64,000 nucleotides of DNA from contig CAMHAM010000004.1 in assembly GCA_946183415.1 (NCBI GenBank), positions 1 to 64,000 on the forward strand, read 5' to 3'. The notes below the pieces were generated by a model, which saw only the letters and a list, made by a program, of their open reading frames with translations, was not told the DNA's origin and made no database searches. This DNA comes from an uncultured Prevotella sp. Its GTDB lineage: Bacteria > Bacteroidota > Bacteroidia > Bacteroidales > Bacteroidaceae. This document shows, one piece after another, positions 25,879 to 34,508 of this stretch. The position numbers and the translations under genes are program-made. Each line of letters begins with the position of its first letter. Within the stretch, counting starts at the first letter, position 1.

Positions 25879-27333
25879 TTAATACGCATGCTCATCATGC
25901 ACGAAAATACTCTTGAACGTCAGCCAGATGATACGGATGTCCAGCCAGATGCTCCAGTGCTCGATATACCAGATGTCACGCCTGACGCGCCCCTCCATCT
26001 GCCAGAGCTCCTTGGTCTCGCCCCTGTAGCCAGTCACCTGCGCCCAACCAGTCACGCCCGGCTTCACGAAGTGTCGCACCATATACTTATCTATCAGCTG
26101 CGAGTACTGCTCCGTATGCGCCAGCATGTGCGGCCTGGGCCCCACGACACTCATCCTGCCCTGCAGCACATTGAAAAACTGCGGCAGCTCGTCGATGTTC
26201 GCCTTACGCATAAAGTTTCCGAAGGGATACTTCCTCGGATCATTCTTCGTCGCCTGCACCCTGTCCGCATCCTTGTTCACGTGCATCGAGCGGAACTTAT
26301 AGCACTTAAACTCCTTCCCGTCCAGTCCAGTCCTCACCTGCTTGAACAGGATAGGACCCGGACTCTGAATCTTAATGATAAGCCAGATGAAGGGGAACAT
26401 GATAGCCGTCGGGATGAGCGCCAGGATCGAGAACCCGATGTCAAACATGCGCTTGATTGCCCTGTTCACCGAGTTCTGCAGCGGGTTCTCATAGGTTGTA
26501 AACACCTCCATGTCGTCCAGCATCTCGCGCTTCAGGTTCAGCCCCAGTGTCTCCACCGACACAGGCACATAGTAGAACCTCACCACGTGCTGATCGCAGT
26601 ATCTTGATATCTTCCTGATCACCTCCTTTTCCTTTCTCGAAATGCAGAGATAGAGCTCATCGCCCATCTCCAGTTTCTCTTCCGCGTCGATGGCAGCTAC
26701 CAGCTCCTCCATCGAGCCCAGCCGTTTCAGCCTCACTGGTTCCTTGTCCTTCCTATTCTCATGCACATTCAGGTCGTCAATCAGCTGCTGCAGCTCCTCC
26801 TCCCCGTAATAGCCCAGCATCCGATAGCCCAGCGTCGGGTCATACTTCAGCTTCCTGAACACGCCCGCCAGTTCGGGATCAGAGCCCACCAGCGTCACCA
26901 TACGCGTATTCCTACCCGCCTCACGATAGAGCTTGATAAACCAGCGTTCCCCTAAGCGTTTCACCAACAGGATAGTCACGAACACCGTACCAATTTCCAG
27001 CAGTAGCCACCCGATGGGCGTATCGTAGGCAAAGATATTCAGCAGCAGATAGCTCAGCAGCACCTGCAGTGTTGTCAACCCCACAAGTCGTTGCAGCACA
27101 TCCCCCGCTCCCACCAGTCTCAGATGGATGATCGTCGAGAACCTCAGCTGGCTCAGCATCAGAGCAATGTTATTCACCAGCACAAACACGTTCAGCATGC
27201 CCTTATCCCAAGCCGCCATTCTCCAGTGCCAGTACGAGAACGCCATCAACACGCCATTGAGGACCACAAAGTCCCCCACCATCACAATCCACTTGATCAA
27301 CCTGTTCGATTGATTATTCTTACTCATATCCAA
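25879..27333 (-). CDS. Initiating polyprenyl-phosphate phosphoglycosyltransferase (WcaJ/WbaP type)
   Basis: 484 residues (ATG 27333; a second ATG at 27327 is equally possible). Four N-terminal membrane helices (about 15-135), a soluble CoA-binding-like domain with VTLVGSDPELAGVFRKL, then the C-terminal transferase domain: KRMFDIGFSILALIPTAIMF re-entrant helix, FKQVRTGLDGKEFKCYKFRSM, the active-site RKANIDELPQFFNVLQGRMS and VGPRPHM. It transfers a sugar phosphate to undecaprenyl phosphate and thus starts the repeat unit on the cytoplasmic face. It is the penultimate gene of the locus, immediately after the barrel/PAP2 gene. Confidence 0.93.
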   Translation of the reverse strand: MDMSKNNQSNRLIKWIVMVGDFVVLNGVLMAFSYWHWRMAAWDKGMLNVFVLVNNIALMLSQLRFSTIIHLRLVGAGDVLQRLVGLTTLQVLLSYLLLNIFAYDTPIGWLLLEIGTVFVTILLVKRLGERWFIKLYREAGRNTRMVTLVGSDPELAGVFRKLKYDPTLGYRMLGYYGEEELQQLIDDLNVHENRKDKEPVRLKRLGSMEELVAAIDAEEKLEMGDELYLCISRKEKEVIRKISRYCDQHVVRFYYVPVSVETLGLNLKREMLDDMEVFTTYENPLQNSVNRAIKRMFDIGFSILALIPTAIMFPFIWLIIKIQSPGPILFKQVRTGLDGKEFKCYKFRSMHVNKDADRVQATKNDPRKYPFGNFMRKANIDELPQFFNVLQGRMSVVGPRPHMLAHTEQYSQLIDKYMVRHFVKPGVTGWAQVTGYRGETKELWQMEGRVRRDIWYIEHWSIWLDIRIIWLTFKSIFVHDEHAY

Positions 27334-27338
27334 AAGAC

Positions 27339-29195
27339 TTAAAGCCCAACCTTAACATCAATAGCATTACCTGCAAATCCAACAGCAACGTTGCGATTGG
27401 GGAACAGTTTATCACTCACCCACCACGTGAGTTCCGCTGACCCGAATCCCAGCGCAGCCCCGGCAAGGACATCATACCAATGATGGCGGTCACTGACCAC
27501 CCGCTCCACGCCAATGGCAGTCGCAGCCGCATATCCCGCCACAGAGATCCACGGCGAGTCCTTACGAAACTCCTTATCAATCGACCTTGCCGCCGCAAAC
27601 GCCATAGCAGCATGTCCCGATGGGAACGACTTGTTATCCGAATGATCCGGCCTCTCCTCATTCACCACTGCCTTCAGCGCCGTCTTCCCCACATACGCCA
27701 CGGCCACACTCGCCACCGTATTCACCGCAAACCTTGGCCAGTTATGCCTCAACGGGGACCCACTAACATGGGACTGGAACATCTGTTCAGCGCTTTGCGC
27801 GTTACTGGGGTCCTGTCCCCAGCGGTGCCACCCTGTCACAGAACTGATCTCACACCTAATACCAAAATCAATATCAAAGAACCCATTGCTTCCCGCAGCC
27901 ACTTCCATACCTGTGGTGCTCACACCCAGACCTTCACTCGTCGACACCTGGTAAGCCGCAGACCCAAACAAACTCAGCCTGTCATTCAGCCGGTACGTCT
28001 CTTCCACGCCGACACCCATCAGAGGCGAACCCGATCCTTCCGAGAACTGCGTGATGACACCCATTCTCAGAAAGGCCGAAGTATGCCATTTCCTCTCTGG
28101 TCTATACCCAGCAATCGTATTCGTCATATTCAGCATCACGTCCAGTGCAGCCGTGGCAAAACCGCCACTCTTATAGTTCTCCTTAGGATTATCCGCCGGA
28201 GCCACCCACTCCACACTGTTATTCGGAATCAGTCCATTCTCCCACTGCACGCGCCCCCTGACGGCAAACTCCGGTGTAAACCACTTTCCCAACGCCCCGT
28301 TCAGTCCGAACGTCATACCCTTCGGAATCACCTTCGAGAAGTTACACCCATACGGATTCATCAGACTCATATCCGCCCCCACCTGCACGAACCAGTTATC
28401 CCACACCCCATCCGTCCGCACAGAGTGCTCATCATCTTTTACCTTTTTACCTTTTTCCTGTTTTACTTTTCCTAAATCGACCTGTGCTCCTAAGCCGATA
28501 GAAAAGTATCCATTCGAATTACTTCCCGTCCCAGTACCTCCACTCTCATTGATCCCTACAAATCCACTACCCGTCATGATATAAGCGATATCCCCAATCA
28601 GACTCCACCGATCACTCAGTCGATACGTATTCAGCAGACCAATACCCGCCAGCAGCGAACCCTTCGAAACGCCGAAGTTATAATTCACGCCAATCCTCGG
28701 ATAGAGACTCAGATTCCAAGTCCTGTCCGCCCGATACGTCCCGAACAAGTTATGCATATTCACGAGTAGATCCCCATACAGTGCAATATATCCACCCTTC
28801 TCCCGATTCACACCCGGCTGGTCAAACGGCGCCAACCAGTTCGCATGGTCATTCTTCAGCAGCGGCAGCTTGTTCTCCCAGTTAAACTTCCCACGCACAC
28901 CAACCTGCGGTGCAAACCACTTACCAACCGCCACATCCATTCCGAACGACTTGCCATTGGGAAACACCTTCGAGAAGTCATACCCATACGGATTCTGCAG
29001 ACTCATATCCAAGTCCACCTGCACAAACCAGTTATTCCAGAACCCTCTGGTCCACACCGAATTAAAGTTACCCTTCTCAAGAGAATCCACCACCTCAAAC
29101 TGCTGCGCATGAATCTGAGGACAAAAGGACACCGAAAACAGGCCTATAATGCTAAATAATAGAGTTTTCACAAAAGATTTCTTATATAGGGACAT
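27339..29195 (-). CDS. Tandem beta-barrel domain fused to a PAP2 phosphatase
   Basis: 618 residues from ATG 29195 (MSLYKKSFVKTLLFSIIGLF, signal peptide); the longer frame overlaps the upstream gene. Two homologous outer-membrane-barrel-like halves follow: WNNWFVQVDLDMSLQNPYGY near 45 and WDNWFVQVGADMSLMNPYGC near 260, each with FGxxxAxGKWFxPxxxVRG. The C-terminal 150 residues are a PAP2 phosphatase with all three signatures: KAVVNEERPD, FPSGHAAM and SDRHHWYDV. It could dephosphorylate a lipid or polyprenyl carrier in the periplasm. A repeat-coded segment (WHRWGQDPSNAQ) lies at the junction. It is 5 bp from the phosphoglycosyltransferase gene. Confidence 0.8.
   Translation of the reverse strand: MSLYKKSFVKTLLFSIIGLFSVSFCPQIHAQQFEVVDSLEKGNFNSVWTRGFWNNWFVQVDLDMSLQNPYGYDFSKVFPNGKSFGMDVAVGKWFAPQVGVRGKFNWENKLPLLKNDHANWLAPFDQPGVNREKGGYIALYGDLLVNMHNLFGTYRADRTWNLSLYPRIGVNYNFGVSKGSLLAGIGLLNTYRLSDRWSLIGDIAYIMTGSGFVGINESGGTGTGSNSNGYFSIGLGAQVDLGKVKQEKGKKVKDDEHSVRTDGVWDNWFVQVGADMSLMNPYGCNFSKVIPKGMTFGLNGALGKWFTPEFAVRGRVQWENGLIPNNSVEWVAPADNPKENYKSGGFATAALDVMLNMTNTIAGYRPERKWHTSAFLRMGVITQFSEGSGSPLMGVGVEETYRLNDRLSLFGSAAYQVSTSEGLGVSTTGMEVAAGSNGFFDIDFGIRCEISSVTGWHRWGQDPSNAQSAEQMFQSHVSGSPLRHNWPRFAVNTVASVAVAYVGKTALKAVVNEERPDHSDNKSFPSGHAAMAFAAARSIDKEFRKDSPWISVAGYAAATAIGVERVVSDRHHWYDVLAGAALGFGSAELTWWVSDKLFPNRNVAVGFAGNAIDVKVGL
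27805..27822. repeat. Palindromic CTGGGG/CCCCAG element inside the PAP2 fusion gene
   Basis: CTGGGGTCCTGTCCCCAG is a 6-bp GC stem with a 6-nt centre, translated in frame as part of RWGQDPSN. It closely resembles each arm of the 21400-21446 element in the helicase gene. Confidence 0.6.
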
Positions 29196-29196
29196 C

Positions 29197-30288
29197 TTAC
29201 GACATTCGGAGCGATTCATATATCTCACAAACCTGATTGGCGATATGATCCCAGTTGTACTTTGACAGATCATAGTCCACCTGGTGATAATCAGCATCAA
29301 TGTTCTTCTGGAGTTTCCGTGCTAAGGCATTGATGTCTCCCAAATGGAAATAGCACTCATCCGGCAATTCCACCTCCAGATTCGCAGGGATATCACTGAC
29401 GATGACAGGCAGATGATAACTCATCGCCTCCAACAAAGCAATGGGCAGACCCTCGTGCGACGAGGGCAACACATAGCAACGCGCATTCGTCAGGAGCGAA
29501 TGCAGTTTCCTGCCCTTGACAAACCCCGTCAATACCACCCCGTTCTTTTGAGCAGATTCCTTCAAGTGTCGCGAGTAGTCATCCTCAAAGTCAGCATCAC
29601 CCGCCAGTACCAGTTTACAGCCCTTAGGCTTGACCATGGCAAAGGCATCCACCAGATGGTGCAGGTTCTTCTCAGGCACGAAACGGCACATTCCGATGAC
29701 ATATTTACCCTTTTCGATACCCAGTTCCTCGAAATATTCAGGATAGTCACAAAGTTCAGGCTCAGGAACACCGTTGTAGACCAGATGCACATGATCCCAT
29801 CGGCCATGTTTCTTGGCGATCAGGTCTTTGATGACATTCGAGATGACGATTACCTCATCAGCAAACTTACATCCGAGTTCCTCGCCCATTCTCAGTGCCC
29901 ATTTCGCCTTCCTCCCCCATTTGTCGCGGTCGTAGTCAGGTCCATGGTGCGTAAACACCACTTTCAGCCCCAGCATCTTGGCAATGGGAATCACCAAAGC
30001 AGGGCCGATGGCATGCACATGCAGCACATCAGCCCCTAATTGTTTCGCCTTCAACGTTGCTCTAAATGTATGGATAATAGCCTCAAACGATTTTTTCTTC
30101 GGTGAATTGATATCTACCAGTTTCACCCCTTCCCATTCCGTGAGTGAATCCTTTACGTAACTTTTCCTCCGGATCACCGTCACGTCATGTCCTTTAGCCG
30201 CTATGCGAGGGAACAATTCCTCACAGTGCGTCTCCACACCGCCCATGATGTTCGGGATGCCACGGGTACCTGTCACAACAATTTTCAT
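29197..30288 (-). CDS. GT4-family glycosyltransferase
   Basis: 363 residues, GT-B fold. The N-terminus has TGTRGIPNIMGGVETHCEEL, the glycine-rich loop and His of GT4 enzymes. The C-terminal nucleotide-sugar site is YVLPSSHEGLPIALLEAMSY, containing the E-x7-E motif. It adds a sugar to the growing lipid-linked repeat unit in the cytoplasm. The start overlaps the radical SAM gene by 4 bp. The donor sugar is unknown; related proteins include rhamnosyl- and glucosyltransferases. Confidence 0.9.
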   Translation of the reverse strand: MKIVVTGTRGIPNIMGGVETHCEELFPRIAAKGHDVTVIRRKSYVKDSLTEWEGVKLVDINSPKKKSFEAIIHTFRATLKAKQLGADVLHVHAIGPALVIPIAKMLGLKVVFTHHGPDYDRDKWGRKAKWALRMGEELGCKFADEVIVISNVIKDLIAKKHGRWDHVHLVYNGVPEPELCDYPEYFEELGIEKGKYVIGMCRFVPEKNLHHLVDAFAMVKPKGCKLVLAGDADFEDDYSRHLKESAQKNGVVLTGFVKGRKLHSLLTNARCYVLPSSHEGLPIALLEAMSYHLPVIVSDIPANLEVELPDECYFHLGDINALARKLQKNIDADYHQVDYDLSKYNWDHIANQVCEIYESLRMS

Positions 30289-31496
30289 TGAATTTCTATC
30301 TTCCTGTCCGTTTCAGCTACAGTTCCTTCGTATCCCTGGCTCTCCACGTCAGCATTCACAATATCCTCTCCTCGCTTACCTTTCAGTGCCTCCTTGGAAT
30401 CCTCAGATAGTCCATTGTTAATAACGGCATTCATGTCACAAGTTGAGCACTTGTCCAGTTCTTCTTTTGTCACCTTCCCGTCACGATAGTCGCAGCATAT
30501 CGGCAACTCATACATAGAGTACTTCATGCCCAACAGTGACTTCAGTTTATGCGAAATCACCCAGGGGATGACCCTTCCTATGTATTTATGCATAGCAGGG
30601 CTTACAGAACCTATCATCCAACAGTCACGGTCACAACACCGCACCTTCTTACGCACCTTCTCCGCCTCAGGCGAGTTCCACAGTTCATCCCATGTCTGGC
30701 GATTCAGATTACCCATCACCTCCTTGTCCTTTGTACCATTACAAGGCATCACATCCCCATACGGGTCAATAAAGAAAGTATCAAAACTCATATCACAAGG
30801 CAGCAAGCGTTTCTGCCCATAGATATAGTTAATCAATCCATGATTGAAATAGGCACGGAACCACTTTTTGGGCGAATTTGATTTCAACAATTCGTTCACC
30901 AAGTTCTCGAAATTCTTTGCCACCATCGGACGATCCTTGATGATATTCTTTGCTTCTACGAAATAGAACGAGTTATGCAGCGAGGCCGTTGCAAACTCCA
31001 TTCCCATCTCGTTAGATATCTGATAGAGTGGAACAAGATCTGGTGCATTCTTATCCTGTACCGTCATACCGAATCCCACATCCTTCATACCCATCTCGCG
31101 AAGTTTCTTCAGTGTCGTATAACCACGCTGATAGCCATCGTTAAGTCCACGAATCTCGTTATTTGTCTTTTCCAAGCCCTCTATTGAGATGCGGATACCA
31201 ATCTGAGGGAACTCCTTACAAAGGTCTAAAATACGATCTGTAAAGAATCCATTCGTAGATATGACGATACGGTCTGATTTTTTATACAACTCCCGCACCA
31301 CCTCTTTCAAGTCTGTACGTATAAACGGCTCACCACCAGTAATATTCGTAAAATACATCTTCGGGAGTTTCTTGATCGTCTCAATAGAGATCTCCTCTTC
31401 CGCCTTTGAAGGCGCCTTATAGCGGTTGCACATTGAGCAACGCGCATTGCAGCGGTACGTCACGATTACCGTACCATTGAGTTTCTTTTCTGCCAT
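30285..31496 (-). CDS. Radical SAM/SPASM-like protein of the polysaccharide locus
   Basis: 403 residues. The radical SAM cluster motif is TYRCNARCSMCNRYK (Cys16, Cys20, Cys23), with GGEPFIRTDL and the substrate-side STNGFF. The C-terminal half resembles SPASM proteins: DPYGDVMPCNG, LWNSPEAEKVRKKV, then CCDRDCW and a further cluster ELPICCDYRD...CSTCDMNAV. Up to two auxiliary Fe-S sites are possible. It has no cobalamin-binding domain, so it is not a B12-type phosphonate methylase. Reaction unknown; it lies between LicD and GT4 with 4-bp spacing or overlap, suggesting a sugar or substituent modification. Confidence 0.8.
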   Translation of the reverse strand: MAEKKLNGTVIVTYRCNARCSMCNRYKAPSKAEEEISIETIKKLPKMYFTNITGGEPFIRTDLKEVVRELYKKSDRIVISTNGFFTDRILDLCKEFPQIGIRISIEGLEKTNNEIRGLNDGYQRGYTTLKKLREMGMKDVGFGMTVQDKNAPDLVPLYQISNEMGMEFATASLHNSFYFVEAKNIIKDRPMVAKNFENLVNELLKSNSPKKWFRAYFNHGLINYIYGQKRLLPCDMSFDTFFIDPYGDVMPCNGTKDKEVMGNLNRQTWDELWNSPEAEKVRKKVRCCDRDCWMIGSVSPAMHKYIGRVIPWVISHKLKSLLGMKYSMYELPICCDYRDGKVTKEELDKCSTCDMNAVINNGLSEDSKEALKGKRGEDIVNADVESQGYEGTVAETDRKIEIQ

Positions 31497-31500
31497 ATAA

Positions 31501-32325
31501 CTAATCCTCGACTTTTGTCACATTATGCTCACTTACCCTTTTCTCCACGGGAGGCGGGGTCATATAATCACCATAACAAAACTGTAAATACTTATCAGTT
31601 TCTTGTAAACCTGAAAGGGTCATGTCTTCGAACTGATATTCAACGCCATCGCCAATCCAACTTTTGGGTATAATACCTTTCAATTGAAGAGTATTACTTA
31701 ACATGCAACATGACTCACACTTATCATAATCAAATCTTGTACAAACCCAATCATAGAAATGTCCCATTTTTACAGGACTTAATATTTTCTCAATGTGAGT
31801 GAATTTAGCAAAACGTATAGCTACATATTCATACCATGGTCTTCCTTTCCTATTAAGATTAACGGCAGTGCTGAAGTTTGAAAACTGATATAACATTCTA
31901 GCCATTAAGTATGTAAAGCCCCATATCTTTTTTTTCAGACCACGCTCAGGCACTCCATCCAAAATGAGAAAGTCTATCCATGCCCCTATTTCTTTTTGTT
32001 TCGCAGCATTGTTAAGATAGAAACGAGAATTCCTGTCAATAATTCGAGGAACCAGCCATATATGACCAGGAGTATCAAATGTACTCAAATACATACTGTC
32101 AGGAAGTTCCTTTTCTGCAACACTTTTAAACCTTTCATATTCTGATCTCGTAATTGTTAAATCGATGTCATCATCCCATGGTATAAACCCCTTATGCCTG
32201 ACTGCACCTAATAATGTTCCGTCGGCCAAATAATATTTTATATCATATTTCTTGGCGATTGTATTAAATGCCTTCAGAATTTTGAATTCCGCTTGTTGTA
32301 AATCACTTAAATGAGAATAGTCCAT
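31501..32325 (-). CDS. LicD-family phosphotransferase (downstream of cassette A)
   Basis: 274 residues. The LicD signature is IKYYLADGTLLGAVRHKGFI then PWDDDIDLTI near residues 29-58, with GAWIDFLILDGVP near 115 and FCYGDYMTPPP at the C-terminus. LicD proteins transfer phosphocholine or related groups from CDP donors to surface glycans. Position directly after the cassette-A Rossmann oxidoreductase (11 bp) makes it the likely transferase of the cassette product. In cassette B the same place is taken by a CDP-glycerol-transferase-like gene. The donor is inferred. Confidence 0.85.
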   Translation of the reverse strand: MDYSHLSDLQQAEFKILKAFNTIAKKYDIKYYLADGTLLGAVRHKGFIPWDDDIDLTITRSEYERFKSVAEKELPDSMYLSTFDTPGHIWLVPRIIDRNSRFYLNNAAKQKEIGAWIDFLILDGVPERGLKKKIWGFTYLMARMLYQFSNFSTAVNLNRKGRPWYEYVAIRFAKFTHIEKILSPVKMGHFYDWVCTRFDYDKCESCCMLSNTLQLKGIIPKSWIGDGVEYQFEDMTLSGLQETDKYLQFCYGDYMTPPPVEKRVSEHNVTKVED

Positions 32326-32336
32326 AGCTTTACCAT

Positions 32337-33515
32337 TTACTTAACGTTTGGAGTGATTATATTATCAATTAGCAAATTAGCAACAGTATCTGCATCTGAG
32401 AGGTGAACTTTCTTTGGAATATCAACATTGAACCGATCCTTAACTTTCTGAATAAGTTCGTCTGTGTAGAAAAGACAACCGTCCATAACATTCTCAATGC
32501 CGTCACAGTAGATTGAATTACGATTCACATGTTCCATCTGCTCTACAGAGTATTGAGATGTCAGGCAACCCTTTACTTGTCCACCCGTCGCATCAATAAT
32601 ATATGGGTATCCACCAATATGTCCTTCGACTCCAGGTGTATGTATCTTTATCGCAGTTTTTGTACGGATGGCTGTTAGGATATTATAAATTATATCGAAA
32701 TTGCTGGAAGCATTCATCATATTGCGTTTCTGGTCAGTAGGCATCGGAATGCCACAGGCCTTATAGACATCCTCATGGTTGACATCCAATTCCTCTCCCT
32801 GATATTTTATGCTTAACAAAAGTTTCACGCCCTCCGTATGTCCTTCCTTACTAATAACCACATCATGGAAATGACTGGCAACCAAGGTAATGTCGATATC
32901 ATTTAGGTTGTCAATTCCGAACTTATCCGCAATATAGAATTTCATTCGGGGAATTAGGTGATTGAGATTACCACTGCCGAAGTCGAAATAGGCCATTCCT
33001 GCAGACTTCAGCCAAGGTATCACTGCGTCAGAATAGGAGGTATTAATACTTATGGCATTACATCCCGCTTTCTCGTAAGCTTCCATGATGTTCTTACCTA
33101 ACAAGACAGACATGGGCGTCCAAATGCCGTATGCACGAAGATTAGACCAGGAAATGGTTCCATACTTCAAACCTGCAAACAACCGGCTGCTGTTTACTAT
33201 AAAGTCTGGCTGAATCTTTCTCAAAGTTGCTTCAATCGATGCTACATTTTTGAAATCACATCCACCCTCCACGATTATTTCGCTTCGCATCTGCCTGCGG
33301 ATGGTTGCAGCAGTACGGATGATATTCACATCCTGCTGCATTTTCTCTGCATTACGACCAACAACAACCAATCGCAATTGAGGATCTGCTAAAGAAACAA
33401 GATAGTCCAGCAGATAACATCCAACACTTCCTAAGCCAAAGATGGCTATGGTTATCTTCTCACCTCCATCCAATTTCTTCTTAAGGAGGTTCAATTTCTC
33501 GTTTAACGTCTTCAT
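32337..33515 (-). CDS. Rossmann-fold oxidoreductase of the phosphonate cassette, copy A
   Basis: 392 residues from ATG 33515 (MKTLNEKLNLLKKKLDGGEK), matching the length of copy B; a longer frame adds 8 codons into the upstream gene. NAD(P)-binding motif is IAIFGLGSVGCYLLDYL (about 22-38), with VVVGRNAEKM after it. The rest (SFHFHDVVISKEGHTEG-like region, TPGVEGHIGGYPYI) is not a family I can name; it vaguely recalls saccharopine/homoserine dehydrogenase-like proteins. As the only dehydrogenase besides the SDR in the cassette it may reduce phosphonoacetaldehyde or a later intermediate. It lies between the broken acyltransferase and LicD. Confidence 0.65.
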   Translation of the reverse strand: MKTLNEKLNLLKKKLDGGEKITIAIFGLGSVGCYLLDYLVSLADPQLRLVVVGRNAEKMQQDVNIIRTAATIRRQMRSEIIVEGGCDFKNVASIEATLRKIQPDFIVNSSRLFAGLKYGTISWSNLRAYGIWTPMSVLLGKNIMEAYEKAGCNAISINTSYSDAVIPWLKSAGMAYFDFGSGNLNHLIPRMKFYIADKFGIDNLNDIDITLVASHFHDVVISKEGHTEGVKLLLSIKYQGEELDVNHEDVYKACGIPMPTDQKRNMMNASSNFDIIYNILTAIRTKTAIKIHTPGVEGHIGGYPYIIDATGGQVKGCLTSQYSVEQMEHVNRNSIYCDGIENVMDGCLFYTDELIQKVKDRFNVDIPKKVHLSDADTVANLLIDNIITPNVK

Positions 33516-33516
33516 A

Positions 33517-34508
33517 TTATTTGTTCTTAATTTTATCAAAAAGAGTACTTATCGGGTTCGTAATGTATTTGCAATCTATAGTCTTAATCAAGAAGAAAGA
33601 TAACAACAGAATTCCAGCACCTATTGCTAATTCTATACTGAGATTTGCGGGTGTAAGCGAAGGAATTATATGTGCTAGTATTCCCTGTACTACATAAATT
33701 ACCAAGGTAGATTTGCCCAAGATTGATAAACTTTCTGACAACTTAACCTTCTCGATAATAGCAAATGACACAATAATTGTACTTATCATTAAAAGGCATC
33801 TAGACCCAAGTAAGCCCCAAAGAGGAAGTTTACTATTATTACCAATAGACCACGCATCTACATTATAAAACTCGAGCACATGCAGAGTCCTCGAAGAATA
33901 ATAAATCAACAAGACCATTATAATAACAGAAAGAATTAAAAGCAAAGCGCTTGCTTCCTTCTTTATCCCACAAGGCAGACTTAATCCTTTACTAGAACAA
34001 AGATATCCGCCATAAAAATATGGTAGCATTTGGATCGTTCTGTTAAAAGATAGTAACCTACCGTAATTACCTAGTGGCAATAAGAACACGAGCATTGACG
34101 CTGAAACCGTAAGAAATACCCCCCCCAGACACTCATTTTAGGCAATACACACTTCATAAAAAGCAGTATTCCATACCACCACAAAAGGCTCATCAGATAC
34201 CACCCGGAGTTCTCTGGATTAAGAAAAACATGCCATGAATGGTAAAATAAGAACTGAGGAATCATGATAATCAAGAATGTTTCAATAAACCTGATACCCT
34301 TGTCTTTCAATTCCTTCAGGCTGTTAACCTTTGCAAAATATCCACTAAGAAAAACGAACAATGGCATGTGAAATAAGTAAATAACAGAATACAGACTACC
34401 ACTTATCGTGTTCGTGTAACGAGAGGGCTCTATGCAATGCCCAATCGCCACCAGAATAATCAGTAATAGTTTTATGCCGTCTAATCTACTATTTCGAACT
34501 GTTGACAT
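33517..34508 (-). pseudogene. Acyltransferase-3 O-acyltransferase, frameshifted at a G8 tract
   Basis: Two overlapping frames together encode one Acyl_transf_3 membrane protein of about 330 residues. The N-terminal part (34508-34071; RLDGIKLLLIILVAIGHCIE with the family His, and LFHMPLFVFLSGYF) goes out of frame at the C8/G8 run 34119-34126. The C-terminal part continues in the next frame (VFLTVSASMLVFLLPLGN, then helices to ISTLFDKIKNK). Nine G residues, or six, would restore the full frame. Such enzymes O-acetylate sugars. It sits between the nucleotidyltransferase and the Rossmann gene of cassette A, where cassette B has no such gene. It may be a phase-variable gene in the OFF state or a sequence error. 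Confidence 0.75.
34119..34126 (-). repeat. Homopolymeric G8 tract (coding strand) at the acyltransferase frameshift
   Basis: Eight consecutive G residues on the coding strand lie exactly where the acyltransferase frame breaks. Slipped-strand changes here would switch the gene between full-length and truncated products. Confidence 0.7.
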
